A stretch of DNA of 64,000 nucleotides from Chryseobacterium pennae (GTDB taxonomy: Bacteria > Bacteroidota > Bacteroidia > Flavobacteriales > Weeksellaceae): assembly GCF_003385515.1 (NCBI RefSeq), contig NZ_QNVT01000027.1:30302-94301 (forward strand), in the 5' to 3' direction. Of the stretch, positions 36,980-45,313 are shown in pieces. Made by a program: the position numbers and the translations under genes. The notes beneath the pieces were generated by a model, which searched no databases, had not been told where the DNA came from, and saw only the letters and a program-made list of their open reading frames with translations. Each line of letters starts with the position of its first letter. The stretch's first letter is position 1.

Positions 36980-38497
36980 ATGAGCAATTCTTTATATCCC
37001 GTTTTTTTAAAACTTGAAACCTTATCGTTACTTATCATTGGTGGCGGAAAAATTGCCCTGGAAAAACTGGAGTCAGTATTAGGTAATTCTCCTGAAACCT
37101 CTATAAGATTAGTAGCAAAGGAAATCTCCCCTGAAGTCAGAGCCTTACAGAATAAATTTTCCAATATAAAATTATACGAAAGGGCTTATACCAATGATGA
37201 TTTTAATGATACTGATCTGGCGATTATTGCCGTTAATGATATTGAATTAGCAGCGCAGATCCGTGAAGATGCCCATCAGAAAAATGTATTGGTTAATATT
37301 GCAGACAAACCGGATCTATGTGATTTCTATTTAGGTTCTATTGTAAAAAAAGGAAGCCTTAAAATCGCAATTTCAACCAATGGAAAATCTCCCACCATCG
37401 CCAAAAGGCTCAGAGAGACATTCACAGAAACCATTCCTGACGAAATGGATCTTGTTCTTGATAATATGCAGAATATCCGTAATCAATTAAAAGGAGATTT
37501 TAACCATAAAGTCACCGAACTGAACAAGATTACCACCCAATATCTGTCTGATGGAAAGTTATCTCCTTCAAAACCTGATCTGGAAATTGAAAAGCTCATC
37601 AGCATTACTAAAATTGCCCAGAGAAAGGCCAATATCTATCTGGCGATCATAGGGGTTATGCTTCTTTTCGGAATCTTTGGTCTTGTGGTCTATCAGTTTG
37701 ATCTTTCTGATGACATTCAGACGTTTCTCAGCAAAGATGGTCATATCTTTTACTGGATGCTGTTTGCCGGTTTTATGGCTGAAATTGTTGCCGGATCAAT
37801 GGGAATGGGATATGGTGTTATCTGTACCACCATATTACTGCTATTGAACGTTCCGCCACCTGTTGTAAGCGCAAGTATTCATTCAGCAGAGTCTTTTACA
37901 ACCGCAGCCGGAGGATTCAGCCATTACAAATTGGGAAATGTCAATAAAAAAATGGTTTGGGTGTTATTTCCTTTAGCTATAGTGGGATCTGTCATCGGTG
38001 CATTAACTTTATCTCATTATGGAGAACATTATGCCCATATCGTTAAACCGATCATTGCCTGCTACACTTTGTATTTAGGATCAAATATTTTGAGAAATGC
38101 CTTTAAAGACAAAAATAAAAATCGTGTTAAAGCCAAAAGAAGAACTAATCTCAGAGTATTAGGATTAGTGGGAGGCTTCATTGATTCCTTTGCAGGTGGC
38201 GGCTGGGGACCTTTAGTCACCGGAACATTAATTAAGGAAGGAAGAATTCCCCGTTATGTGGTGGGAAGTTCAACGGTTGCTAAATTTTTATTGACAGTTA
38301 CGAGTGCCATCACTTTTATCTTCACCATTGGGATTCATCACTGGAATATTGTGTTGGGACTTCTGTTGGGTGGTGTTTTTACCGCTCCGTTTTCCGCCAT
38401 GCTTACGTCCAGACTTCCCACAAAGAAAATGTTTGTGGTGGTAGGAGTAGTCGTTATCCTGATGAGTCTGGTAACAATTGTCAAAACGTTTCTTTAA
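36980..38497 (+). CDS. Fusion of siroheme synthase N-domain and TauE/SafE-type transporter
   Basis: A 505-residue two-domain protein. Residues 1 to about 200 match the CysG N-terminal domain (precorrin-2 dehydrogenase/ferrochelatase): LLIIGGGKIALEKLE, NIADKPDLCDFYLGSIVKKG and ISTNGKSPTIAKRLRE. From about 212 on it is a polytopic membrane protein of the TauE/SafE (TSUP) family with GSMGMGYGVICTTILL, ASIHSAESFTTAAGG and GGFIDSFAGGGWGPLVTG. One chain would thus make siroheme for CysI and move sulfite, sulfate or another anion. It starts 5 bases after the receptor gene. No frameshift is seen at the junction. Confidence 0.92.
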   Translation: MSNSLYPVFLKLETLSLLIIGGGKIALEKLESVLGNSPETSIRLVAKEISPEVRALQNKFSNIKLYERAYTNDDFNDTDLAIIAVNDIELAAQIREDAHQKNVLVNIADKPDLCDFYLGSIVKKGSLKIAISTNGKSPTIAKRLRETFTETIPDEMDLVLDNMQNIRNQLKGDFNHKVTELNKITTQYLSDGKLSPSKPDLEIEKLISITKIAQRKANIYLAIIGVMLLFGIFGLVVYQFDLSDDIQTFLSKDGHIFYWMLFAGFMAEIVAGSMGMGYGVICTTILLLLNVPPPVVSASIHSAESFTTAAGGFSHYKLGNVNKKMVWVLFPLAIVGSVIGALTLSHYGEHYAHIVKPIIACYTLYLGSNILRNAFKDKNKNRVKAKRRTNLRVLGLVGGFIDSFAGGGWGPLVTGTLIKEGRIPRYVVGSSTVAKFLLTVTSAITFIFTIGIHHWNIVLGLLLGGVFTAPFSAMLTSRLPTKKMFVVVGVVVILMSLVTIVKTFL

Positions 38498-38756
38498 AAG
38501 AGGGAAGCCAGAAGCTGTAAGAGAGAAGTTCTTAAAGCCCGAAAAAGCAATGATAGTCTTGTTTATTCTTTCTGTCATTATTTATTTAGCATACTTTCAG
38601 AGGTAGTAAGTTGAATGGTAACTTCCAGCCTCCAGCTTCCATCTCCCATCTCCAAGCCGTTCAAATTCAGTAAAAGTACGGTAGGAGTTCCCTAAAAGTA
38701 TAATTACCTTTGATTGAGTTACAATTTCATCAAACAATAACTTTAAAGCTAAAACC
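38498..38756. repeat. Repeat-rich spacer with candidate promoter
   Basis: The first half holds copies of the purine/pyrimidine-rich dispersed motif: AAGAGGGAAGCCAGAAGC at 38498-38515 and its complement-like ACTTCCAGCCTCCAGCTTCC near 38621-38640. Near the end, TACCTTTG at 38705-38712 is a perfect -7-type box for the peptide gene at 38757; I see no clear -33 box. Confidence 0.5.
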
Positions 38757-38984
38757 ATGAAAAAATTAAACAGAAAAACGTTAAAAAACATTGCCGGAGA
38801 AATTGGTATTGAGATTAATTTGCCTCTTCCGGTGGGAATCTGTATCGGAAATCTTATTGGTTTATGTCCACCTAATTCCCACTGCAGGGCAGATGAAAAA
38901 TGTTATCCGGATATTGCAGGTCCTTGTATCAATGGGATGTGTCCATCAGGATATCAATGCCGTTCCGGTGAATGTGTAAGATAA
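38757..38984 (+). CDS. Cys-rich bacteriocin-like peptide with Chryseobacterium-type leader
   Basis: A 75-residue peptide. The N-terminus KKLNRKTLKNIAGE resembles the leader of the bacteriocin-like peptides common in Chryseobacterium, except that the usual Gly-Gly is AGE. The rest contains eight cysteines, with an apparent internal duplication: GLCPPNSHCRADEKC and GMCPSGYQCRSGEC share the spacing C-x5-C-R-x4/3-C. It has its own -7 box upstream and a terminator downstream. No modification or export enzyme gene lies next to it. Antimicrobial function is inferred only from the leader. Confidence 0.75.
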   Translation: MKKLNRKTLKNIAGEIGIEINLPLPVGICIGNLIGLCPPNSHCRADEKCYPDIAGPCINGMCPSGYQCRSGECVR

Positions 38985-38999
38985 AATAATTTAAGTAAA

Positions 39000-39033
39000 A
39001 AAACCTTTATTCAATGTTGATAAAGGTTTTTTA
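39000..39033 (+). terminator. Terminator after the Cys-rich peptide gene
   Basis: Stem AAACCTTTAT / ATAAAGGTTT (39001-39010 and 39020-39029) with a 9-base loop, followed by TTTT. Confidence 0.85.
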
Positions 39034-39181
39034 TAACTACTGATATTTTATCTATACGATAAATATGGTTATTGAAAATAATTTGGAGTTAACTGATTTC
39101 CAGTCTTGAAATTATGAATATTTTTGTTTGACTCCGTCGAATCTTCGATTTCAAGATATAAGTATTAGTAAGAAAAATTAT

Positions 39182-39685
39182 TTATTTTCTATCCTTTATT
39201 CCAATTACCTTCAACGCGTTAAAAGTCAAAAAGATGTCATCAAAAACAGTAAGCGATTCCACATCATTGAAACCTGCAGGGATCAAATCGTTTTTATTGA
39301 ATGACAATTCGATGGAGGTATCATAAGAAGCCACAATTCTTACTTTAGAATATCCGTTATAATCTACTCTGAAGCCCTCGAACATACAGTTGCGTTTTGC
39401 TTTCTGATACTCACCGTACTCCTCAAAGCCTGCCATATCTGTTCTCTCATCATCATTGTCATTATGCTCCAGCGATTTCCATGAAGTGTAATTTTTAGGT
39501 TCCTTCAGTACATTTCCGTTGGGATCTATAGGAACAAACATTCCCAATGTAAGAGATTTCTTTAAAAAATTAGCATAATTATTCATCAAACTTAATGTCT
39601 GAAGGTCAGCATATCCTTCGTGGGCATAATATTCAAGCACGAAAGTAGTCATCGGAATCAGCTTATGAGAAGCATCAGTCGGCAT
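39182..39685 (-). CDS. Hypothetical protein
   Basis: A 167-residue protein with no signal peptide or membrane segment and no family I recognise. It is acidic in its middle (NDNDDERTDMAGFEEYGEY) and otherwise of mixed composition, with a C-terminal part of alternating hydrophobic residues suggesting beta strands (YSKVRIVASYDTSIELSF). It has normal codon usage for the window and stands alone, divergent from the acetyltransferase gene at 39839. Confidence 0.7.
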   Translation of the reverse strand: MPTDASHKLIPMTTFVLEYYAHEGYADLQTLSLMNNYANFLKKSLTLGMFVPIDPNGNVLKEPKNYTSWKSLEHNDNDDERTDMAGFEEYGEYQKAKRNCMFEGFRVDYNGYSKVRIVASYDTSIELSFNKNDLIPAGFNDVESLTVFDDIFLTFNALKVIGIKDRK

Positions 39686-39838
39686 ATTTGTTTTTTTCTT
39701 TTGGGCCGATAAAAATAGTATTTTTATTTACGTTTCCCAACGTAACATTCGCAATCAAACGGTATTTATACCCATTCTGAATAACAATAAGGAAAGATTC
39801 CCATGCATTTTTCGTAACTTCGTCCCATAACAGGAATA

Positions 39839-40342
39839 ATGATAGTGAATACTTCTTTGCAGGATATTGAAGCGGTCCTTGGTTTATACAAAATGGCTTC
39901 TGATTTTAAGAAAACCGTATCTGGCATACAATGGCCTGAATTCGATCGAAATATGATTGAAACAGAAATCAGTGAAGGCCGTCATTTTAAAATTACAGTA
40001 GATGAACGGGTAGCCTGTGTCTGGAGTATTACTTTCGATGATCATCAGGTTTGGGAAGAAAAAAATGAAGATCCTGCCATCTATATACACAGAATTGCCA
40101 CCAATCCTAATTTTCGCGGACAAAAATTTGTAGAACAGATCGTGGAATGGGCAAAACAATTTGCTCCTCAGCACAACAAACGATATGTAAGAATGGATAC
40201 TACCGCAGGAAATCAAAGGTTAACAGATTACTATGTGAAGTGTGGATTCACTTACCTTGGAGATAAGAAGATGACCAATACAGAAGGCCGTCCGGATCAT
40301 TATCATAATGCTACGATGGGACTTTTCCAACTGGAAGTGTAA
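39839..40342 (+). CDS. GNAT-family N-acetyltransferase
   Basis: A 167-residue acetyltransferase. The acetyl-CoA site is IHRIATNPNFRGQKFVEQIVEWAKQ (R-G-Q-K-F as the pyrophosphate loop) and the C-terminal strand is RLTDYYVKCGFTYLG. A Trp-rich middle (VACVWSITFDDHQVWEEK) is seen in related flavobacterial proteins. Substrate unknown. Its stop is 8 bases from the end of the convergent hydrolase gene. Confidence 0.88.
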   Translation: MIVNTSLQDIEAVLGLYKMASDFKKTVSGIQWPEFDRNMIETEISEGRHFKITVDERVACVWSITFDDHQVWEEKNEDPAIYIHRIATNPNFRGQKFVEQIVEWAKQFAPQHNKRYVRMDTTAGNQRLTDYYVKCGFTYLGDKKMTNTEGRPDHYHNATMGLFQLEV

Positions 40343-40350
40343 CCATTCTG

Positions 40351-41439
40351 TTATTTACAGACTGGCTGAACATCATTCAATAAAGTGACCAGCATTTTTC
40401 CAGGTTCTTCAAAAGGAATCAAATGAGCTGAATTTTCAAACCATATTCCCTTTTTAAAAGGAGCTTTTACATTTTGAAGCCATTGAGCTGTAGGTTCTGA
40501 TGGAGTGGTATAGTCATGTCTTCCCATGAACATAAAAACGGGAATCGGAAATGCTTTAACCTTCTTAAAATCTGTATCAAGAAATTCAGAAAGCACTTTT
40601 GAAAGGGTAAATAAACTTCCTTTTCCTATAGCTTCTGCATCATTATATGAATATTCCGGGGATAAGAGCGGAGCCTGAAAAAAATACCTGGAATTGTTTC
40701 TGTAGGCAGTTAAACCACCATAATATTGAGGCCATTTTCTTGCAATAATAATTCTCTGCCGGGTAATTGGGGTATTTCCCGGATAGGGTGCTATTGAAGC
40801 AAGTTCCTTTAAAGCAGTGTCATTTTTCATTCGGGTAGCTTCTTTTACTGCAAAGTCTACACTTAAACGTTCATTATCTCTGGTATTGATAATCTGCCCG
40901 ATTCCAACATAAGCATAGAACAGGTCCGGCCTTTTCAGTGCAGCCTTCATAGAGATAATGGTTCCCCAGCTATGCCCTATAAGAAGAACCTTTTTCTTTT
41001 TATACTTTTCTTTAATCAATTCGGCAAGTTCTATAGCATCATCTACATATTGATTAATAGTAATCGTATTCTTCAGACTCAGCGTATCATTAGCATTATA
41101 GGTCTTACCGGATGCTCTCTGGTCATAGTTTACCACCGTAAAATATTCTTCAACAGGTCTCTGAAACATCCACATCACCGGAGCGATAGGAGAGGCCGGA
41201 CCACCGTGTACAAATAAAATCACAGGATTTTCTTTATTCTGTCCACGAACATAAACCCATTGCTTGGCACCACCAATAGTGGCTTTATATCTTTCCTGAA
41301 TTCCGTTCGGACTTACTATAGAATCCAGATCTTTGATGATTTCTCTTGCTTCACGATATTCATCCCCGGGTTTCTGATTCTGCCCGAACACTACAATTGA
41401 AAATAATAAAGCAATAATTGATATAATTGGATGTTTCAT
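40351..41439 (-). CDS. Exported alpha/beta hydrolase, proline iminopeptidase-like
   Basis: A 362-residue protein with a signal peptide (about 1-20, ending VVFGQ). The hydrolase fold has HGGPASP as oxyanion loop, YDQRASGKT, the nucleophile Ser157 in LIGHSWGTI, an Asp in GRHDYTTPS and a His in NSAHLIPFEEP. The HGGP and DQRASG elements are those of the S33 proline iminopeptidase group, so peptide or ester hydrolysis in the periplasm is likely. Exact substrate unknown. Confidence 0.88.
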   Translation of the reverse strand: MKHPIISIIALLFSIVVFGQNQKPGDEYREAREIIKDLDSIVSPNGIQERYKATIGGAKQWVYVRGQNKENPVILFVHGGPASPIAPVMWMFQRPVEEYFTVVNYDQRASGKTYNANDTLSLKNTITINQYVDDAIELAELIKEKYKKKKVLLIGHSWGTIISMKAALKRPDLFYAYVGIGQIINTRDNERLSVDFAVKEATRMKNDTALKELASIAPYPGNTPITRQRIIIARKWPQYYGGLTAYRNNSRYFFQAPLLSPEYSYNDAEAIGKGSLFTLSKVLSEFLDTDFKKVKAFPIPVFMFMGRHDYTTPSEPTAQWLQNVKAPFKKGIWFENSAHLIPFEEPGKMLVTLLNDVQPVCK

Positions 41440-41549
41440 GATTTGTGTCTAAATAAATTGATTATAAGCACTAAGTTAAAAATATCATTTAGATAATAGG
41501 CTGGAAAAAATAAAAGTTAGTTTATGAAATTGAAATAACAATACTTATT

Positions 41550-42575
41550 TTAGTTATCCATTTGCAATACTTTTTTTTCAGCATCCAGGAATTCATAAAC
41601 CGGGAAAGCATCACCTTGATTAGTTAATGCAATAATACAAGAATTAGTTTTCAGATCTCTCCAGATTAAGCATCTGAAACCATTCACACCACCTGTATGC
41701 ATGGCCTGATAGCCTGAAACAAACCAGCCAAAACCATATTCACTGGGTTTTCCATCTTTTAGAATGGGTAATTCATACATAAGCTTAGAATTTTCAAGGT
41801 TCAATAACTGACGCTTACTTAAAGCCCTGTCAAATTTGTATAGATCCGATGGAGTAGAATAGAGGCTGCCATCACCTACAGTAAGAAGAAAATAATCGTC
41901 AGGCTTTTTATTCATGTCATAACCCTTTGCCATTTTAGCATTGGGAATCGTTTCAGCATCATAAATAAACGAATCTTTCATCTTCAAAGGAGTTAGTATT
42001 TTATCCTGAATAAATTGTCCATAAGACTGTTTTGATATTTTTGCTATAATCTCTCCAAGTATAATATACCCACTGTTACTATACTCAAATTGGCTTCCCG
42101 AAGGAAAATGTAATCCCGACTGCTTTTTCAGAAAGTTCAAGACATCCAGATTGGTAGTTTTACCTTTATTTAAAATCAAAACATTTTCATAATCTGCCAA
42201 ACCTGATGTATGATTCAGTAATTGTCGTATAGTTGCATTCCGTGCATACCCTGGAAGATCTTTACTATACAGGCTGGCCTTATCATCATAAGACAATAAG
42301 TTTTCCTGCTGCAACAGCATAATCCCAACAGCAGTAAAAGATTTAGTAATGGAAGCTATATAGAATGGTGTATTTTTCGTTACCCTACTTTTGTCTTCAA
42401 ATCGGTTATAGCCCAAAGCTGTATCGCAAACAACCTTTCCTTCTTTAACAATAAGAACGGTCCCATTAAATTTTCCTTGTTTATAATAGTCAAGAACAAT
42501 ATCTTTTTCTGACTTTTCTTTACAGGAGAAAAAAACTAGGGTTATCAAACTATATATCAATGAAATCCTGAGCAT
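41550..42575 (-). CDS. Serine hydrolase lipoprotein (class C beta-lactamase-like)
   Basis: A 341-residue lipoprotein with a lipobox at Cys18 (VFFSC). The penicillin-recognising fold shows the S-x-x-K motif as S75-I-T-K78, the Y-x-N motif as Y165-S-N167 and an H-T-G-G motif (AMHTGGVNG) in the third position. Members of this family are usually esterases or D-amino peptidases rather than resistance enzymes. Same strand as the alpha/beta hydrolase gene, 110 bases upstream. Confidence 0.9.
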   Translation of the reverse strand: MLRISLIYSLITLVFFSCKEKSEKDIVLDYYKQGKFNGTVLIVKEGKVVCDTALGYNRFEDKSRVTKNTPFYIASITKSFTAVGIMLLQQENLLSYDDKASLYSKDLPGYARNATIRQLLNHTSGLADYENVLILNKGKTTNLDVLNFLKKQSGLHFPSGSQFEYSNSGYIILGEIIAKISKQSYGQFIQDKILTPLKMKDSFIYDAETIPNAKMAKGYDMNKKPDDYFLLTVGDGSLYSTPSDLYKFDRALSKRQLLNLENSKLMYELPILKDGKPSEYGFGWFVSGYQAMHTGGVNGFRCLIWRDLKTNSCIIALTNQGDAFPVYEFLDAEKKVLQMDN

Positions 42576-42740
42576 AGAATTGAGCTTTAATATGCAATAT
42601 GTCAGATATATACATTAAAAGTTACAAAAATTAAAATTGAAAAGTATCAATTGTCCATTTTCTGTTTCTACTATAATTCATTCATTTTCAATTAATTTAA
42701 AAAAGCTTATCTTTACGCTAACCAAACAAATCACAATAAT

Positions 42741-43223
42741 ATGTCAGTAACACCAGAAGGAGCAAGGAAGGCTCAGCTATCTTTATCCGAAAGAGCCCCC
42801 GTCGCTCATGCTGTTCTTTCAGGAGCAGAAAACATTTCAAAATACAGTAATGGAGTATGCCACGATGTGGTTGCTTATGCCCTGTATATGAGAGGAGCCA
42901 GCATCAGTCCGGATCAGTTGGCAGGATCGGCGGGCCAGAAATGGTTAGAAACCTTCAACTATTCCGGAGGAAAAAAATGGGATGGATATTCACCTATAGC
43001 CAAAGGGAAAGCCATTGGCTTCTATAGACCTATTGATAAGACTTGGTTTCATTCAGCCATTACCACAGGAAACGGCAATGAAATCAGATCAGTTAATGGA
43101 TTTTCATTAGGTTCTGCATGGTCTGTTCCGGTAGATATGAAATGGGTTCTTGGAAAGATCAATTCTGATGGAACTTTTAATTATGATGGAACTAAAATAG
43201 AAGTGTACATATCTCCTTTATAA
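42741..43223 (+). CDS. Unknown protein, possible papain-like/NlpC-type fold
   Basis: A 160-residue protein without signal peptide. Cys40 in SNGVCHDVVAYAL begins a predicted helix, and His104 in TWFHSAITTGNG follows a strand (AIGFYRP), an order seen in NlpC/P60 and other papain-like amidases. An Asn is available downstream (VNGFSLGSAW). No family is certain. A strong terminator follows. Opposed to a hypothetical gene (43324-43857). A cell-wall amidase or effector role is speculation. Confidence 0.6.
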   Translation: MSVTPEGARKAQLSLSERAPVAHAVLSGAENISKYSNGVCHDVVAYALYMRGASISPDQLAGSAGQKWLETFNYSGGKKWDGYSPIAKGKAIGFYRPIDKTWFHSAITTGNGNEIRSVNGFSLGSAWSVPVDMKWVLGKINSDGTFNYDGTKIEVYISPL

Positions 43224-43242
43224 TAGATATCAACAAAAATAA

Positions 43243-43277
43243 AGCCTCTTTAAAACAACTTTAAAGAGGCTTTTTTA
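43243..43277. terminator. Terminator between convergent genes
   Basis: A perfect 13-base-pair stem AAGCCTCTTTAAA / TTTAAAGAGGCTT (43243-43255 and 43261-43273), 5-base loop, then a run of Ts. It also presents an A/T-rich flank on the other strand, so it may serve both genes. Confidence 0.85.
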
Positions 43278-43323
43278 TGGTAACTAAATATATTTTTTCT
43301 GTGAATATTGATATCTTAATCTC

Positions 43324-43857
43324 TTAACAGCCATATTCTACATCTTCTATTATTTGATCTTTAAAGCTAAAGCTTACTCCTATATCACCCAGTAAATAAT
43401 CTGAAAAAGTAATTTCAGTCACAATAGTTTCATCATTCTTAATATGAATATATAAATCCATTATATTCAATCCGTCAAACCATACTTTTCCAACTTTATC
43501 CAATTTATTATCAAAGTCAGAACTATTATAAAAATCAATGAGTTCATTCTTAATATTCCCCAACCATTCTATCTGATTGATAAGTTTGTATACCCAATCC
43601 GCTTCAATATTTTTTTGCAAATCATTGCTTACAAAAATTGAGACATTAAGCTCTTTATTTTCCAGATTTTTATTTGCAACAAGAATATATTTTACCGTAT
43701 CTGATATGTTGATTTCAAAACAATCTCCATCCCCTTGCTCAGAAATTAAAATATCATCCCAATACAACTGGGTAAGGTTTTCTATAGACTGCTCAGAAGC
43801 CTTTGATTCTTTAAATTCAGCTTTAGCAGTATTAAAAATATGGGGTATATTTTCCAA
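43324..43857 (-). CDS. Hypothetical acidic protein
   Basis: A 177-residue, strongly acidic protein with no signal or membrane segment. Composition and repeated short strands (VKYILVANKN, LNVSIFVSN, VTEITFSDYLLGDIGVSFSF) recall small acidic immunity-type or DUF2004-like proteins, but I cannot assign it. It is richer in A and T than its neighbours. It is convergent with the gene at 42741 and lies next to the IS110 element, so it may be accessory DNA. Confidence 0.6.
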   Translation of the reverse strand: MENIPHIFNTAKAEFKESKASEQSIENLTQLYWDDILISEQGDGDCFEINISDTVKYILVANKNLENKELNVSIFVSNDLQKNIEADWVYKLINQIEWLGNIKNELIDFYNSSDFDNKLDKVGKVWFDGLNIMDLYIHIKNDETIVTEITFSDYLLGDIGVSFSFKDQIIEDVEYGC

Positions 43858-44001
43858 TGTAAGTGTTTATTGGGGTAACAAAACTCAAATGTACTATATT
43901 TTTTAGTTTAAAATGGATAATATTATTTTTTGCCACGAATGCCTTTAGATTTGTAAAAGGATTTAGTAATAAATTAGATAATAATTAAATACTGAAGAAC
44001 C

Positions 44002-44165
44002 AGAGAAAATAAAGTGAACTAAACGAATGCATAGAAACGAACTATTTCGTGTATCAGACTTTATTTTCTCTTTTGAATATCTGCCATTTAGAATTTTAAG
44101 CGTTAGGGCTTATTAAAGGTTTTAGCATGATTCAAAATGGTTCCTTCAGGATTGACCTAAATCCA
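44002..44165 (+). ncRNA. Candidate bridge RNA of the IS110 element
   Basis: The non-coding left end upstream of the transposase holds a perfect 14-base inverted repeat, AGAGAAAATAAAGT and its complement (44002-44015 and 44058-44071), enclosing a 42-base loop with an inner hairpin CGAACTATTTCG. Further small stems follow (AAGCGTTAGGGCTT near 44099, GGATTGACCTAAATCC near 44149). IS110-group recombinases are known to use a structured bridge RNA from this position. The match is by location and structure only. Confidence 0.45.
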
Positions 44166-44170
44166 AAGTT

Positions 44171-45127
44171 ATGAAAACTTATTTTATTGGAATAGATATT
44201 TCCAAGGATACATTAGATGTTTGTATTTTAAATGATTCTGATGAGAAAGAGCTGGCATTTAAAGTTAGTAATACAGTTGAAGGTATAGAAGAAATGATAG
44301 CCTTAGCTTGCTGTTCTGGAAATGATTCCAGCCATCGATATTGTTTTGAAAATACAGGAAACTATGGACTTCTTTTAGCTAGTTTGTTGGAAGAAAGGCA
44401 ACTTCTCTACTATCAGGTTCCGGCTTTGGAAATAAAGCTGAGCCAAGGTATTCAAAGAGGAAAGAATGACAAGGTTGATGCCTGGAGAATCGCCAGATAT
44501 GCAAAAATGCATGAGCAGGAACTTATCCCTTCCGCACTTTCTGAAGAAGTACTTTTTACAATAAAAAATTTTCTTACTTACAGAAATTTTCTAATAAAAG
44601 TAAGGACTCAGTTTAAGAACGAAAAAAAGGCTTTTTATCAAGTGAGTAAAATAGCTGATGTAAGCTATGAAATGGAGGAAATAATCCAGCAAATAAAAGC
44701 TTTGGATGATAAAATTGCCTCGGTAGAAGAGAAAATAACCAAAATAAAAGGAGTAGGTTTTCTAACAGCTGCTTATATGTTGGTATTAACTGATAATTTT
44801 AACAAGTTTCAGAATCCAAGGAAATTTAATTGTTATGCAGGGCTGGCTCCTTTTGAACATACATCAGGTTCAAGCATTAAAGGGAAAACACAAACTAGTA
44901 AGCTTAGAAACAGAAGAATAAAAACCGTCCTTTTCAGTGGTGCAAACTCAGCTATAATACACGATCAGGAGCTCAAAGCATACTATAAAAGAAAAAAAGA
45001 CCAGGGAAAGGCTCATAATTCTATTATTAATGCGGTATGTTGCAAACTGATCTATAGAATATTTGCTGTGGTAAAAAGAGAGGAACCTTTTGTAAATTTA
45101 ACAAGATATAATTTGCATATGTCTTAG
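44171..45127 (+). CDS. IS110-family transposase (DEDD recombinase)
   Basis: A 318-residue recombinase. The N-terminal RuvC-like DEDD domain has Asp9 (FIGIDISKDTLDV), Glu60 (CFENTGNYG), and Asp100/Asp103 (KNDKVDAWRIARYA). A coiled-coil stretch (about 165-195) leads to the Transposase_20 domain (KIKGVGFLTAAYML; YAGLAPFEHTSGSSIKG) with the conserved serine. The gene is full-length and has no frameshift, so it may be active. Confidence 0.95.
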   Translation: MKTYFIGIDISKDTLDVCILNDSDEKELAFKVSNTVEGIEEMIALACCSGNDSSHRYCFENTGNYGLLLASLLEERQLLYYQVPALEIKLSQGIQRGKNDKVDAWRIARYAKMHEQELIPSALSEEVLFTIKNFLTYRNFLIKVRTQFKNEKKAFYQVSKIADVSYEMEEIIQQIKALDDKIASVEEKITKIKGVGFLTAAYMLVLTDNFNKFQNPRKFNCYAGLAPFEHTSGSSIKGKTQTSKLRNRRIKTVLFSGANSAIIHDQELKAYYKRKKDQGKAHNSIINAVCCKLIYRIFAVVKREEPFVNLTRYNLHMS

Positions 45128-45266
45128 AATACACGAATAAAATAATTGATGAGTAATATCTCGCCTAAGAGCTATGCAACTATGTGGTTTAATTTTTCTA
45201 GCCATATATAGAGTTTATACAAATAAAAATATTCGTGCATTCGTAGCAAAAAAAGAGTGGGTAAAA

Positions 45267-45300
45267 AAAGAAAACCGGACATTTCATCCGGTTTTTTTAT
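45267..45300. terminator. Bidirectional terminator
   Basis: Stem AAACCGGA / TCCGGTTT (45272-45279 and 45287-45294) with A-rich and T-rich flanks on both sides, between the transposase and the convergent glycoside hydrolase gene. Confidence 0.8.
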
Positions 45301-45313
45301 TGCTCATTACTGA

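Larger units (their letters stand above)
43926..45253 (+). mobile_element. IS110-family insertion sequence (bounds approximate)
   Basis: Contains one transposase gene plus a long non-coding left end and a shorter right end. An inverted pair of 17-base sequences, TTTTTTGCCACGAATGC (43926-43942) and its complement with one mismatch (45237-45253), flanks it. IS110 elements usually lack terminal inverted repeats, so this pair may be dispersed genomic repeats at the insertion site and the true ends may be inside. No target duplication is evident. Confidence 0.65.
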
